Source: an uncultured Marinoscillum sp. (GTDB lineage: Bacteria > Bacteroidota > Bacteroidia > Cytophagales > Cyclobacteriaceae). From it: a DNA stretch of 39,044 nt. The DNA is taken from contig CACLDR010000017.1 of the NCBI GenBank assembly GCA_902605755.1, positions 1 to 39,044 on the forward strand. Direction: 5' to 3'. The translations under genes and the position numbers were made by a program. Positions 9,776 to 19,821 of this stretch are shown here, in pieces (the first letter of the stretch is position 1; the number at the start of each line of letters is the position of its first letter). The notes under the pieces were generated by a model that was not told the DNA's origin, made no database searches, and was given only the letters and a program-made list of their open reading frames with translations.

Positions 9776-10458
9776 ATGTAATAGAAAAAACAAAGATAAT
9801 CAACGGATTTAAGCATGTAAGATATGCAGACCTAAAATATGCCAATTAGACGATGGAAAAAAATCTTTGGAATGTTACGAGTTAATAAACAAAAGACAAA
9901 CGATTCGAGATCTCTCCACTAAACCTATTAAAAAATCTATATTTGACCGGATCATTCAATGCAGCATCTAACCCTCCCTCAGAGGCAAATAAATAATCGT
10001 GGATTTTTTATACCATTTCTTGTGTCTTCCTAAAAAAAAAATAAGAATAGCGGCTAAAAAAAAGAAAAAGAAAATTAAGACCAACGACTGCCAGATCAAT
10101 GATTGAATGATTTAAAAACCTATGGCTACAGTTTATTACAAATCATTTCTAGTGGATGACCCTTGGTTGATCCTAGTGTTTGAACAAGACATAAATTAGA
10201 AAAAAATAAAAAGTAAAATAATTATCACGTAAAGAAAATTGTCGGCAGTGCTTATAGCTTACTAATTACCGCCATACGTAAGGCCGGATTATCTACCTTG
10301 ACGCTTACTCCTAGCCAAATGAATTTTTAACAAAAGTTCTGAACCGTCTAAAAAATGAGCGGTCATTCCTCTTATTGCCTGTCTGTAATGCTGCCGACCA
10401 TGCTTATATTTCAAATTTAAAACGAAAATCAAATAGAAAAGTCAATGTATATTATTGA
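9776..10458 (+). pseudogene. Decayed nitroreductase-family gene (iodotyrosine-deiodinase-like subgroup)
   Basis: Joining frames over this 0.68-kb stretch recovers nearly a whole FMN-dependent nitroreductase of normal length (about 225 residues). Pieces in order: NGFKHVRYADLKYAN (from 9802); ECYELINKRQTIRDLSTKPI (from 9870); AASNPPSEANK then stop then SWIF (9961-10008), the usual APSGANKQPW site; KKKIRIAA; DDPWLILVFEQ; NYHVKKIVGSAYSLLITAI; RKAGLSTLTLTPSQMNF (about 10285-10330); and NERSFLLLPV with LKRKS at the end. Damage includes in-frame stops at 9847 (TAG) and 9994 (TAA, from CAA), an indel in the A run at 9857-9863, a one-base shift near 9960, further shifts near 10100, 10210 and 10328, and no usable start. 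With this many lesions it is not a sequencing artefact. The family call rests on remembered motifs. Confidence 0.85.
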
Positions 10459-10509
10459 CTTACTCTGATCCACCAAATTTAAAAACTTTATCCAAGAGAA
10501 AATAGATAT

Positions 10510-11988
10510 TTAATTGACCATTTCAGTATAAATACCATTTCGATAAGCGCGACAATACATGGCTCCAGAAAGTACCCTTGGCTTCATAATAGATTTGTTC
10601 AAAAGCATCCGGCAACATTCTTGAATACCTTCAATTATGGACGGATGTGGGTGAATCAGTTCAGCTAACTCTTCTACACCTCTACCATCAGAAATTAATA
10701 ATGCAATCGCCTGTATCGCGCTTGATGAATGTTGACCAACAACCCGCATGCCTAAAATTTTATTATCATCCTCACTAATCATTATTTTGATGAATCCTTC
10801 AGTATTCCGCATGGCAACAGCTCTCGGAATACAGCTATAATCCAAACTTGCCACCCGATAATCAAGACCTGCTGCCTGTGCTTGAAGCTCGTTCATTCCC
10901 ACGCCAGAAACTTCTGGCGCCAAAAACATAATAGTAGAAATATTCTCGTATATTAGCGATCTACTAGGTTCACCAAAAATGCGTTCAACAGCATATCTAC
11001 CCTCTAGTTCACCTACGTTAACCAACGAAATATCTGCGGTTATATCCCCTACTGCATAAATATTTGAGACACTGGTCTGTGTCAATTCATCTACAATTCC
11101 TCTTTTATTAACCTCCAAGCACAATGATTCATCTATGAGATTTTCATAGTTGGGCACGCGACCAACTGAAATCAATGCCCTCTCTACATCAAACACTTCC
11201 GTAGTTCCATTTGAATACTCGAGATTATATTGAACATTCCCCGCAATTACTTTCATATCAGTAAGACGTGAATTTCTATGAATCAATACGCCTCGTTTTT
11301 CTAAACTTTTTTCTACCACCTCAACTACATCTTCGTCCTCAAATGGTAAAATACGATCACCCTTATCTATCAAATGAACTTTTGTTTTACCAAATCCTGA
11401 AAAAATAGTTGCAAATTCACATCCGATCACACCTGCTCCCAAGATTACTATACTTTCGGGAAATTTATTCATACTAGACAATCCATCACTGGTCATCACA
11501 ATTTCTTCATCGATAGGTAGTTGTGGTAATTTCCTCGGGCGGCTTCCCGTAGCCAAAATGATATAATCTGTTTCCAATTCCTTAGAGCTTCCTTTGCATT
11601 CCACAACAACACTATTTTTTGAAACCACCTTAGCCGATCCCTCGATGTATTCAAACAAATCATCATCGAGAACTGTATTAATTTGATCCATATGATCTTT
11701 TAATTGATTTACACGTCCACGAAGGGCTGTATTAACCTCTTCATTTACCTGCTTCATTTGAAAATTTAAATCATGCCCATTTAGACCTGATCCTCGAGCT
11801 CGAAGCATGGAAGCTGCAGTAGATATTTCCCATAAGGTTTTACTCCAAAGAGCTCCATTATGAATACCAGCTCCCCCTAATTTATTTTTTTCTATTAAAG
11901 CTACTCTCTTTTTAAAATCAATTGAACGCATGGCTGCAGCATACCCTGCAGGACCAGCACCAATAACAATCACATCGAATTTTTTCAT
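10510..11988 (-). CDS. Lipoamide-dehydrogenase-like FAD/NAD(P) oxidoreductase lacking the redox disulfide
   Basis: Class I pyridine nucleotide-disulfide oxidoreductase fold: FAD-binding GAGPAGYAA (about 10-18), a second NAD-binding GAGVIGCEFA motif, the FAD motif YAVGDI, and a C-terminal dimerisation domain with HPHPSIIEGIQE, which keeps the His and Glu of the HxHPxxxE motif. The active-site segment reads GGAGIHNGALWSK (38-50), where the family has GGTCLNVGCIPSK, so both redox cysteines are replaced (Gly41 and Ala46). It therefore cannot run normal dithiol chemistry; a transhydrogenase- or diaphorase-type role without the disulfide is possible. It begins 28 bp after hisIE, in the same direction, as the last gene of the his cluster. 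The 492-residue length is normal. Confidence 0.85.
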   Translation of the reverse strand: MKKFDVIVIGAGPAGYAAAMRSIDFKKRVALIEKNKLGGAGIHNGALWSKTLWEISTAASMLRARGSGLNGHDLNFQMKQVNEEVNTALRGRVNQLKDHMDQINTVLDDDLFEYIEGSAKVVSKNSVVVECKGSSKELETDYIILATGSRPRKLPQLPIDEEIVMTSDGLSSMNKFPESIVILGAGVIGCEFATIFSGFGKTKVHLIDKGDRILPFEDEDVVEVVEKSLEKRGVLIHRNSRLTDMKVIAGNVQYNLEYSNGTTEVFDVERALISVGRVPNYENLIDESLCLEVNKRGIVDELTQTSVSNIYAVGDITADISLVNVGELEGRYAVERIFGEPSRSLIYENISTIMFLAPEVSGVGMNELQAQAAGLDYRVASLDYSCIPRAVAMRNTEGFIKIMISEDDNKILGMRVVGQHSSSAIQAIALLISDGRGVEELAELIHPHPSIIEGIQECCRMLLNKSIMKPRVLSGAMYCRAYRNGIYTEMVN

Positions 11989-12016
11989 GATTTCATTTGA
12001 GTCTCACAATATATTC

Positions 12017-12616
12017 TCATTTTGCATGTCTTTCTTTTAATTCATCAATTATCATTTTAAGAGGTATGTCTTTTGCCTCAAGCAGTATTAAATAATGATA
12101 AAGTAAATCAGCTGCTTCTCCAATAAAAAGAGCTTGATGATCATCCTTGGCTTCAATAACCAACTCTATTGTCTCTTCTCCTACTTTTTGCGCAATTTTA
12201 TTAATACCTTTCTGAAACAAATCAGCCGTATAGCTTCCATTTTTAGATGACTTTTTACGTAAGGAAATAATACTTTCAAGGTAGTTAATGAATTTTGTTG
12301 GGTCTTCATTCGTTTCACCAAAACAAGTATCGGCACCCGTATGGCAAGTAGGCCCTTTAGGATTCGCTTTGATCAAAAGCGTATCTTGATCGCAGTCGGG
12401 AATGATTGCTACCACTTCCAAAAAATTACCTGATGTCTCTCCTTTCGTCCATAATCTAGATTTACTTCGACTGTAAAATGTAACTTGTTTTGAAGCGCGT
12501 GTTACTTCCAGGGCCTTTGCATTCATAAAACCTACCATTAGTATTTTATCTGTTTGGGCATCCTGAACTACCACAGGTAACAAACCGTCAAATTTTGTAA
12601 AATTTAATTCTGTCAT
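12017..12616 (-). CDS. hisIE: Bifunctional phosphoribosyl-AMP cyclohydrolase / phosphoribosyl-ATP pyrophosphatase
   Basis: Catalyses steps two and three of histidine synthesis. The N-terminal HisI part (about 1-105) has [19 protein letters not shown] and the metal-binding DCDQD, CHTG and C segments. The C-terminal HisE part (about 107-199) has [20 protein letters not shown] and the [10 protein letters not shown] helix of the MazG-like pyrophosphatase fold. The 199-residue length is normal for the fused form. Its start overlaps the hisF stop by 4 bp (ATGA), indicating translational coupling. Confidence 0.96.
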   Translation of the reverse strand: MTELNFTKFDGLLPVVVQDAQTDKILMVGFMNAKALEVTRASKQVTFYSRSKSRLWTKGETSGNFLEVVAIIPDCDQDTLLIKANPKGPTCHTGADTCFGETNEDPTKFINYLESIISLRKKSSKNGSYTADLFQKGINKIAQKVGEETIELVIEAKDDHQALFIGEAADLLYHYLILLEAKDIPLKMIIDELKERHAK

Positions 12617-13368
12617 AGTCTCATCAAAATATCACTCAAACTTAAATATTGTTTTAAATCTTTTATCTCAATTTCCTTAAAATGAAATATACTAGCAGCC
12701 AAAACCGCATCTGCACATCCTAAAGTGAAAATATCATGAAAATGCTCATGTTTTCCACCTCCGCCAGAAGCAATCACCGGTATAGTCACATTTTTGGATA
12801 TCTCTTTTGTCAAAGCTATATCAAATCCTGATTTGGTACCATCTCTATCCATAGAGGTCAGCAATATTTCTCCCGCACCTCTTTGGGTTACATCTTGGGC
12901 CCATTCCAAGGACTTGATTAGTGTAGATCTAGTTCCTCCATGAGTGTAGACATAAGAAATACCCCCATCATTTCGGGCATCTATGGCCACCATAATACAC
13001 TGTGAGCCAAAGTTAGCCACCAGTTCATTGATTAAATCTGGCCTTAGAACAGCTGCCGAATTAATCGAAATCTTATCAGCACCGGCCCCTAAGAGGTCAG
13101 ATACATCAGATAATGATGAAATACCCCCTCCTACCGTAAAGGGAATGTGTACTTCGTGAGCTACTTTCCGAACAAGTTCTAAAAGGGTTTTACGTCCTTC
13201 AAGAGTAGCACTGATATCAAGAAAAACCAATTCATCTGCACCCTCATTAGCATAGCGAACTGCCAATTCAACCGGATCTCCCGCATCACGCAAATTTCCA
13301 AAGTTGACCCCCTTGACAGTACGCCCATCTTTAACATCTAAACAAGGAATAATTCTTTTCCTTAACAT
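12613..13368 (-). CDS. hisF: Imidazole glycerol phosphate synthase, cyclase subunit
   Basis: With HisH, converts PRFAR plus glutamine-derived ammonia to imidazole glycerol phosphate and AICAR. This (beta/alpha)8 barrel shows [19 protein letters not shown] (catalytic Asp at about 11), [19 protein letters not shown] (second catalytic Asp at about 130), [13 protein letters not shown] and [10 protein letters not shown]. The 251-residue length is normal. It overlaps hisA by 7 bp and hisIE by 4 bp. Confidence 0.97.
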   Translation of the reverse strand: MLRKRIIPCLDVKDGRTVKGVNFGNLRDAGDPVELAVRYANEGADELVFLDISATLEGRKTLLELVRKVAHEVHIPFTVGGGISSLSDVSDLLGAGADKISINSAAVLRPDLINELVANFGSQCIMVAIDARNDGGISYVYTHGGTRSTLIKSLEWAQDVTQRGAGEILLTSMDRDGTKSGFDIALTKEISKNVTIPVIASGGGGKHEHFHDIFTLGCADAVLAASIFHFKEIEIKDLKQYLSLSDILMRL

Positions 13369-14081
13369 GAAAAAAGAGCCAATTGATCTAAAGTAATCAT
13401 ACCTTCATAAATGGCTTTGCCTGTAATTGCACCATGTATACCCATATCTCTTAATTTTTCTAAATCAGAAATTCTGGTTACCCCCCCACTCGCAATTAAA
13501 TGAATACCTGAGTGACGTTTAAGTATTTTTTCATATAAAGCAAAAGATGGGCCCAGCATCATACCATCCTTGGAAATATCAGTACAGATCACATATTTAA
13601 TTCCTTTTTCAACATAAAAGTCGAGAAACTCCTCCAAACCTAACTTAGTCGCCTTTTGCCAACCTGATACCATAATTTGTCCATTTAAAGTATCTGCGCC
13701 AAGAATGATTCGATCAGAACCAAACTCCGATAACCATGAAATAAATTGAGACTGATCTGTTGCGGCAATAGATCCTCCAATAACCTGTGCTGCGCCATGA
13801 TTAAAAACATTCACTAAATCAGTTCGAGTTTTTACACCCCCACCAAAATCCACTCGAAGTGAAGTTTGTGAAGCAATTTCTTTGAGTATCGATAAATTTA
13901 TAACATTTTTAGCTCTTGCGCCATCTAAATCTACCAAATGAAGTCGATTAATGCCGGCCTCTTCAAAAGATTTAGCAACCACAACGGGATCTTCATGATA
14001 TATTTGTTTTCGCTCATAGTCTCCTTTTATCAATCGAACGCACTTACCGTTAATTATATCAATTGCCGGGATAATTACCAT
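13362..14081 (-). CDS. hisA: ProFAR isomerase (1-(5-phosphoribosyl)-5-[(5-phosphoribosylamino)methylideneamino]imidazole-4-carboxamide isomerase)
   Basis: Isomerises ProFAR to PRFAR in histidine synthesis. The (beta/alpha)8 barrel has [21 protein letters not shown] (catalytic Asp at about 7), [17 protein letters not shown], the second acid in TDISKDGM, and LIASGGVT. The 239-residue length is normal. The start is 1 bp after the hisH stop and the end overlaps hisF by 7 bp. Confidence 0.97.
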   Translation of the reverse strand: MVIIPAIDIINGKCVRLIKGDYERKQIYHEDPVVVAKSFEEAGINRLHLVDLDGARAKNVINLSILKEIASQTSLRVDFGGGVKTRTDLVNVFNHGAAQVIGGSIAATDQSQFISWLSEFGSDRIILGADTLNGQIMVSGWQKATKLGLEEFLDFYVEKGIKYVICTDISKDGMMLGPSFALYEKILKRHSGIHLIASGGVTRISDLEKLRDMGIHGAITGKAIYEGMITLDQLALFSC

Positions 14082-14082
14082 A

Positions 14083-14664
14083 TTAAATTTTCAAAAAATT
14101 ATCAAGTATTTGAATCCCACAGTCCGAACTTTTTTCTGGGTGTGGTTGAATTGCATAAAAATTATTTTTTTGCAGCGCAACACTAAAACTTCCACCATAA
14201 TCTGCTTGTGCAATGGTTCGATCACATACATTAACATAATAACTATGCACGAAATAAAGATAATCCTGTTCTCTGATCTTAGAAAATAACGGACCTAATA
14301 ATTTTACTATATTATTCCAACCTACATGAGGAACTTTTAAACTTCCCTCAAATCGCTTTACGTTCACTTCAATAATCCCAAGACATTTGGTATTATTTTC
14401 CTCCGTTTGATCACACATAAGTTGCATACCTAAACATATCCCCAGAACCGGTTGTCTCAGTTGAATTAACACTTGATCTAACTTTTTATTTTTTAAATAT
14501 TTCATTGCAGAACTAGCCTCACCTTGACCTGGAAATATTATTTTATCCGCTCTTTGAATTTCTTCATGATCATCTGTAATCGAAGGATCTATACCTAATC
14601 TATTCAATGCGAACTCAAGAGATTGAACATTACCCGCATTGTATTTGATGATAACAACATTCAT
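14083..14664 (-). CDS. hisH: Imidazole glycerol phosphate synthase, glutamine amidotransferase subunit
   Basis: Class I glutaminase that feeds ammonia to HisF. It shows YNAGNVQSLEFAL at the start, FPGQGEASSAM, the nucleophile in GICLGMQLMCD, the HVGWNN segment, and the His-Glu pair in QPHPEKS. The 193-residue length is normal. It is the first gene of this cluster in the reading direction. In many Bacteroidota hisG-hisD-hisC-hisB precede it, but here the upstream 0.79 kb holds none of them. Confidence 0.96.
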   Translation of the reverse strand: MNVVIIKYNAGNVQSLEFALNRLGIDPSITDDHEEIQRADKIIFPGQGEASSAMKYLKNKKLDQVLIQLRQPVLGICLGMQLMCDQTEENNTKCLGIIEVNVKRFEGSLKVPHVGWNNIVKLLGPLFSKIREQDYLYFVHSYYVNVCDRTIAQADYGGSFSVALQKNNFYAIQPHPEKSSDCGIQILDNFLKI

Positions 14665-15453
14665 ATATTTTGAATTAACCTAGTTCTTTCATTTTAAAAG
14701 CTAAGATAATTGGTAACAACTCATTTTACTTATATAAATCATTTAAGGTATGCATCTATCTTACCAAATCAGAGATCAAATCATAAAAAAAGCCAATACT
14801 GCGGATAACAAAATAAAGTTCTAATAATACTTTTTATCAAAAATTAAGATACATAATTCTTTTCAAGTCAAACTCAAACCGACTTACCTCTTCAGATGAA
14901 TAATATGGGGTTTCACCCAAGACAATAAGACTCTTACGGCCTAAATCTTCAGTTGGTCTTTTCCTCTGATCAATCTAAATTTTACGATAAACCAATAAAT
15001 TTCCAAAATTAATTTAAGCAGCTTTGTTATTAAAATAAGTCAAGCTCAAGTAACGTTATCCTGATAAAAATTTAGAAAAATATTTATGAAAAAAGGAGCA
15101 CAGACAAGACATAATGATACATATTTGGTTAATCCAAATATTAAAAAATGCTTTTTTTTCAAAAAAGTAGTCATAGAAAATTTTTGATGTGACATCAATT
15201 CAAAAAATTACGGTCAGAGCGAAACCTTATTACACCGCTTAGAGCTAAAACTGGGTAGATAAATCTAATTTTTCATTTAAACTCATGCATTGTGGAATTT
15301 CTTGTTAATAGAAATAAATTGTTTCAAGGCCCTTTAAATTAATCATACTTTCTAACTTTCGCAATTATACTACTTGGCGACTGTACAAAATCTGCCAAAC
15401 TTCAAAGTCCTCTACTCATATCGATTACATTCCGGTTGCATGATCATTAATTA
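14665..15453. other. Gene-free gap between trpA and hisH, about 0.79 kb
   Basis: No intact gene. On the minus strand at about 14975-14840 a frame is open for about 40 codons (including GRKSLIVLGETPYYSSEEV) before a stop, which looks like a coding remnant of unknown family. There is a hairpin at 15121-15141 (ATATTTGG, loop TTAAT, CCAAATAT) and a perfect palindrome at 15184-15198. No His-rich leader peptide is visible upstream of hisH. I looked for hisB or hisC remnants and found none I could defend. Confidence 0.5.
15184..15198. repeat. Palindrome TTGATGT-G-ACATCAA
   Basis: A perfect 7+1+7 palindrome with the same TGATGTCACA core as the tandem repeat at 7694-7719 and the single site at 22261-22270. 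A symmetrical 15-bp site of this kind would suit a dimeric regulator. It lies about 270 bp past the trpA stop and 520 bp before hisH. Confidence 0.6.
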
Positions 15454-16224
15454 CTAATTAACAATGGATCCAACAAATGAAATAATAGCTTCATCGGAAG
15501 CGTCTTTACTCAATTGATTTATGAAAGCACTTCCTATGATTGCACCTGAAGCATATTTACATGCATTTTTAAAGGTTTCTTTGTTAGAAATACCAAATCC
15601 TATCAATCTTTCAATTGACAAGTTCATCTTTTGAATACGGACAAAATAATCTACTTGTTCTTGAGAAACATTTTGTTTGGCTCCGGTAATACTCGCAGAG
15701 GATACCATATAAACGAAGCCTTTAGAAACTTCATTAATTCGTAAAATCCTCCGCTCGGAAGTTTGAGGCGTTATCAAAAAAATATTATAAATACCATATT
15801 CCTCAAAAGTTCGTTGGTATGTTTCCACATATTCTTGCATTGGCAAATCGGGTATAATGACACCATCGATACCCACTTCTTTACAGTCCTGGCAAAATTT
15901 ACCAAAGCCGTATTGAAGTACAGGGTTAATATAACCCATTAATATAACAGGGATCGAAATATATTTTCTCAAATCCTGCAACTGAACCATAAGCAACTTG
16001 AGTGACATCCCTGCATCTAAGGCCTTTTGGGAAGAGTCTTGAATAGTAGGACCATCAGCAATTGGATCAGAATAAGGAATTCCTATTTCGATCATATCCG
16101 TGCCTGCCGTTTGAAGAACTCGAGCAATTCTCAAAGTATCATCAATCTTTGGATAACCTGCCGTAAAATAAATACTTAAAACATTCTTTTTTTTACTAAA
16201 AAATACTTCATTGATTCTGTTCAT
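15454..16224 (-). CDS. trpA: Tryptophan synthase alpha subunit
   Basis: Cleaves indole-3-glycerol phosphate to indole, which is channelled to TrpB. The TIM barrel shows DMIEIGIPYSDPIADGPTIQ with the catalytic Glu and Asp, GVIIPDLPMQE, the YMVSSASITGAK segment, and GFGISNKETF at the phosphate site. The 256-residue length is normal. It is the last gene of the trp operon, starting 12 bp after trpB. No strong terminator follows it. Confidence 0.97.
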   Translation of the reverse strand: MNRINEVFFSKKKNVLSIYFTAGYPKIDDTLRIARVLQTAGTDMIEIGIPYSDPIADGPTIQDSSQKALDAGMSLKLLMVQLQDLRKYISIPVILMGYINPVLQYGFGKFCQDCKEVGIDGVIIPDLPMQEYVETYQRTFEEYGIYNIFLITPQTSERRILRINEVSKGFVYMVSSASITGAKQNVSQEQVDYFVRIQKMNLSIERLIGFGISNKETFKNACKYASGAIIGSAFINQLSKDASDEAIISFVGSIVN

Positions 16225-16236
16225 AGTCCATCCTCA

Positions 16237-17427
16237 TCAATATTTACCCCAAGAAATGTAAGTATCTAAATCTTTATCACCCCTGCCTGATACATTGATG
16301 ACCACTACCTGATCTTTTACCTCAAATTTGTCAAGGGCAGAAATAGCATGTGCTGTTTCAATAGCTGGAATAATGCCTTCCAAACGGCTTAAATCAATAC
16401 CGGCATGCATAGCTTCTTCGTCAGTCACGGCACAAAAATGTGCTCTTCCTGAATCAAAAAGATGAGCATGAATGGGTCCAATACCTGGATAATCTAATCC
16501 AGCCGATATGGAATAGGGTTCTGTCACCTGTCCGTCAGCGGTCTGCATCAATAATGTTTTACTCCCGTGAAGAATTCCTTCGGTACCTAAAAAAGTTGTC
16601 GCTGCGGATTTTTTATGATCAATACCCAAACCCGCTGCTTCCGCAGCTACTAATTGTACACTGGAGTGATTTAAATAATGATAAAAGGCTCCAACTGCAT
16701 TACTGCCTCCTCCGACACAGGCAATAACCATATCTGGAAAATCTCTACCTATTTGTTCGTTTAATTGGAATTTAATCTCCTTACTGATCACAGATTGAAA
16801 CCTAGCCACTAAATCTGGGTATGGATGAGGCCCCACTACCGACCCAATAATGTAATGGGTATCTGTCGGGTTATTAATCCAATGCCTCATTGCTTCATTG
16901 GTGGCATCTTTAAGAGTTTTGCTACCCGATTCAGCTGAACGAATATCAGCACCTAAAATCTTCATTCTTTCTACATTGGGTCGTTGTCTCAGCATATCTA
17001 CAGCACCCATATAAATAATACATTCCATACCCATCAAAGCACAAACAGTCGCAGTCGCTACCCCATGCTGCCCTGCTCCAGTTTCAGCTATTATTTTTTT
17101 TTTATGCAATGCCTTAGCCAATAAAATTTGACCAATCGTATTATTAATCTTATGTGCTCCTGTATGACATAAATCTTCTCTCTTTAGGAATATTTGTGCT
17201 TGATACTTTTCAGACATACGCTCTGCCAAATATAACGGAGTAGGTCTTCCAACATAATCTCGCAAGAGGTAATCAAATTCTTTTTTAAAACTTGACTTAC
17301 TCATTATTTCTAGGTAATTTTCTTGAAGTTCCAATATATTTGGCAAAAGCATTTCAGGCACATATGCACCACCATACTTACCATAATATCCACTACTATT
17401 TACTTTATATTTTTCTTGACTTGTCAT
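16237..17427 (-). CDS. trpB: Tryptophan synthase beta subunit
   Basis: PLP enzyme joining indole and serine to make tryptophan. Visible motifs are [16 protein letters not shown] near the N-terminus, [18 protein letters not shown] with the PLP-binding Lys, [13 protein letters not shown], the phosphate-binding GGGSNAVG, and SGRGDKD near the C-terminus. The 396-residue length is normal for TrpB1. The start overlaps the trpF stop by 4 bp and trpA follows 12 bp later. Confidence 0.98.
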   Translation of the reverse strand: MTSQEKYKVNSSGYYGKYGGAYVPEMLLPNILELQENYLEIMSKSSFKKEFDYLLRDYVGRPTPLYLAERMSEKYQAQIFLKREDLCHTGAHKINNTIGQILLAKALHKKKIIAETGAGQHGVATATVCALMGMECIIYMGAVDMLRQRPNVERMKILGADIRSAESGSKTLKDATNEAMRHWINNPTDTHYIIGSVVGPHPYPDLVARFQSVISKEIKFQLNEQIGRDFPDMVIACVGGGSNAVGAFYHYLNHSSVQLVAAEAAGLGIDHKKSAATTFLGTEGILHGSKTLLMQTADGQVTEPYSISAGLDYPGIGPIHAHLFDSGRAHFCAVTDEEAMHAGIDLSRLEGIIPAIETAHAISALDKFEVKDQVVVINVSGRGDKDLDTYISWGKY

Positions 17428-18032
17428 AATATTTTTTTTAATTCTCTCAATAATTCAATGTTTTTCATTCCCGGATAATCTTCAAACTTACTGTTCACAT
17501 CAATGCCTATAAATCCTGGATGATTGATAGAATTCAGCTTTTTTAAACTTTCTAATGAAAGGCCTCCACTAAGCCAAAAAGGCTTTGAACTGGGACTATC
17601 ATTTAAAATTTTCCATTGAAACTTCTTACCCGATCCACCGTATTCATCCGATAACGTGTCGTACAAGAAATAATCTGCATTCTGCTCAAAGGCTAACAAT
17701 TGATCTACATGTAATTGATGTTTAATTCTAAATACCTTAATTACTTTCACCCCCAAATTTTTGACCTCCGCAAGGTACGAAATTGACTCATCTCCGTGTA
17801 ACTGCACATAATCTAAACCAAATGTTTTCACCTTTGCTTTCAATGAATTTAATGGTTCATTGACAAATACCCCAACCTTTTGAGTACTCTGGAAATTAAT
17901 TCCTTCTAATGTGAGGGTCTCCACGAACCTTTTTGATTTGGAATAGAATATAAATCCCATTAAATCGGGTTTTAAGGCTAATACAGATTGAATATTGGTT
18001 ACTTCGCACATGCCACATACTTTAAGTTTCAT
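17424..18032 (-). CDS. trpF: Phosphoribosylanthranilate isomerase
   Basis: Amadori rearrangement step of tryptophan synthesis. The start [13 protein letters not shown] carries the catalytic Cys, then [41 protein letters not shown], and [16 protein letters not shown] at the end, including the catalytic Asp. The 202-residue length is normal. It overlaps trpC by 11 bp and trpB by 4 bp. Confidence 0.96.
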   Translation of the reverse strand: MKLKVCGMCEVTNIQSVLALKPDLMGFIFYSKSKRFVETLTLEGINFQSTQKVGVFVNEPLNSLKAKVKTFGLDYVQLHGDESISYLAEVKNLGVKVIKVFRIKHQLHVDQLLAFEQNADYFLYDTLSDEYGGSGKKFQWKILNDSPSSKPFWLSGGLSLESLKKLNSINHPGFIGIDVNSKFEDYPGMKNIELLRELKKIL

Positions 18033-18825
18033 CCGTCAATGATTTTATATTTTCAACAAATTCAGAGCAGTGTTTGCCGGGATTCTGGGTCTTCATAAAA
18101 CATTCCCCAATCAAAAATCCTTCATACCCAAAACCAATCAAATCAACAACTATCTGTGGCTCATCTATTCCACTTTCTGAAACCTTGACAAAATCATTCG
18201 GTATTTGGGGTGCTAATAACTTAGATACACCTACTGAAGTCTTAAAGGTAGTTAAATCTCTGTTGTTAACACCCAACAAATCAATATAAGGATTTAAACT
18301 ATTGTCCAGCTCAGTTTGATTGTGTACCTCTAATAAAACTTCTAAACCCAAGCTTTTCGCCAAAGTCCCCAAGGCAGTAAGTTCTCTTTTTGTTAAAGCT
18401 CCAGCGATCAATAAAATCACATCGGCTCCCTTAGCTTTAGCCTCTATAATTTGATATTCATCTATGATAAAATCTTTACGAAGTATAGGACAGTTTTCAT
18501 GCTTCCTTACCGTTTGCAAATCCTCAAGAGAGCCACCAAAATAATTTTCATCAGTTAAAATGGAAACTCCCGAGACTCCTGCTTTAACATAATCACGGGT
18601 CACCTCTTCAATAGATGACCAATCATTAATTATCCCTTTAGATGGACTTTTTCGTTTAAACTCTGATATTATACCAATTGATTCAGGTTGTCGAATCTGG
18701 TTTGCCAAAGAAAAGGTCTTTCTAGAAAAATAAGGTTGCATTTCAAGTGTAACAATAGGTTGGACAATTTTCTTCGTGGCTACCTCTTGCTTTTTATTTT
18801 CAATGATCTTATCCAAAATACTCAT
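18022..18825 (-). CDS. trpC: Indole-3-glycerol phosphate synthase
   Basis: Ring-closing step of tryptophan synthesis. The barrel shows IISEFKRKSPSKGIIN with the catalytic Lys, SILTDENYFGGS, LRKDFIIDEYQI with the second Lys, LLEVHNQTEL, LLGVNNRDLTTF, and SESGI near the end. The 267-residue length is normal, and it is not fused to TrpF. It follows trpD after 3 bp and overlaps trpF by 11 bp. Confidence 0.97.
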   Translation of the reverse strand: MSILDKIIENKKQEVATKKIVQPIVTLEMQPYFSRKTFSLANQIRQPESIGIISEFKRKSPSKGIINDWSSIEEVTRDYVKAGVSGVSILTDENYFGGSLEDLQTVRKHENCPILRKDFIIDEYQIIEAKAKGADVILLIAGALTKRELTALGTLAKSLGLEVLLEVHNQTELDNSLNPYIDLLGVNNRDLTTFKTSVGVSKLLAPQIPNDFVKVSESGIDEPQIVVDLIGFGYEGFLIGECFMKTQNPGKHCSEFVENIKSLTDET

Positions 18826-18828
18826 CTC

Positions 18829-19821
18829 TCAATTATTAATCTCCAAAAATTTACTAAATGCCTGATTGGCTTTACCAGATACCAAAGATACTCGAGCTTC
18901 CTCTAACCCAGTATTAAAAGGCAACCCATTGATAGTGGAAATTGCTAATCCTGCATTAGCGATGACAACATTATTTTGCGCGGTAGTCCCTTTACTACCA
19001 AGAATTTTTTCAAATAACTTTGCTGACGATTTGATATCTTTTCCTCCTACCAAATCAGCAGCTTCTAAATAAGATAACCCAAGTAAATTCGGTGTGCCTA
19101 TTGCCTCTCCCTTATGGGAAATATACTTGAAATTTCCGGTTAAAGAAATCTCATCATAACCATCCAAGGAATGAACAATAAGAAATTTTTTCTCCGTATT
19201 CTGATATAAATAACCATATAAACGCGCTAATTGGAGGTTAAATACGCCTATCATCTGATTGGTGGGAGCAGCAGGATTAACCATAGGCCCTAGCATATTA
19301 AAAAATGTTTTTACTCCCAATTCTTTACGAATAGGTGCCACATTTTTCATTGCAGGGTGGAACATAGGTGCATGTAAAAATGCAATCTTACTTTGATCAA
19401 AACTTTTCATGATACGCCCCACATCATTAGAAAATTTACAACCTAAATATTCCAAAACGTTGGAAGATCCGCACACCGATGAAACACCATAATTTCCATG
19501 CTTGGCCACATGATATCCTGCTCCAGCAACTACAAATGAAGCCAAGGTGGAAATATTGAAAGTATCCTTTCCATCTCCTCCCGTACCGCAAAGATCAATG
19601 GCATTATATCCTTCAGCAGGGATTTTTACACAAAGTTCAAGCATTGCATCTCGAAAACCGGAAAGCTCATCTACAGTTATATTTCGCATCATAAAAACCG
19701 TCATAAATGCTGCCATTTGACTTGAATTGTAATATCCTGAGGCAAGATTTATTAAGATTTCTCGGGCCTCTCCTTTTTCAAGTGATTGGTAGTTAAATAA
19801 CTTATTAAGAATGTTTTTCAT
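18829..19821 (-). CDS. trpD: Anthranilate phosphoribosyltransferase
   Basis: Transfers phosphoribose from PRPP to anthranilate. Clear motifs: DLCGTGGDGKDTFNISTLAS (PRPP site), AKHGNYGVSSVCGSSNVLE, and FFNMLGPMVNPA. The 330-residue length is normal. The start overlaps the trpG stop by 4 bp; trpG and trpD are separate proteins. Confidence 0.97.
   Translation of the reverse strand: MKNILNKLFNYQSLEKGEAREILINLASGYYNSSQMAAFMTVFMMRNITVDELSGFRDAMLELCVKIPAEGYNAIDLCGTGGDGKDTFNISTLASFVVAGAGYHVAKHGNYGVSSVCGSSNVLEYLGCKFSNDVGRIMKSFDQSKIAFLHAPMFHPAMKNVAPIRKELGVKTFFNMLGPMVNPAAPTNQMIGVFNLQLARLYGYLYQNTEKKFLIVHSLDGYDEISLTGNFKYISHKGEAIGTPNLLGLSYLEAADLVGGKDIKSSAKLFEKILGSKGTTAQNNVVIANAGLAISTINGLPFNTGLEEARVSLVSGKANQAFSKFLEINN

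Noticed and set aside
14840-14975. Remnant of hisB or hisC upstream of hisH
   Set aside because: The open frame (GRKSLIVLGETPYYSSEEV) matches no HisB or HisC motif; listed only as an unidentified coding remnant.
15086-15187. 33-codon plus-strand frame starting MKKGAQTRHNDTY
   Set aside because: Short, ends in poly-Phe/Lys from homopolymer runs, no context.
15240-15345. Minus-strand peptide MINLKGLETIYFY with a following open run, resembling the start of an IS66-type TnpB
   Set aside because: The similarity is limited to a few hydrophobic and Tyr positions; the conserved VDMRK core is absent and there are no element ends.
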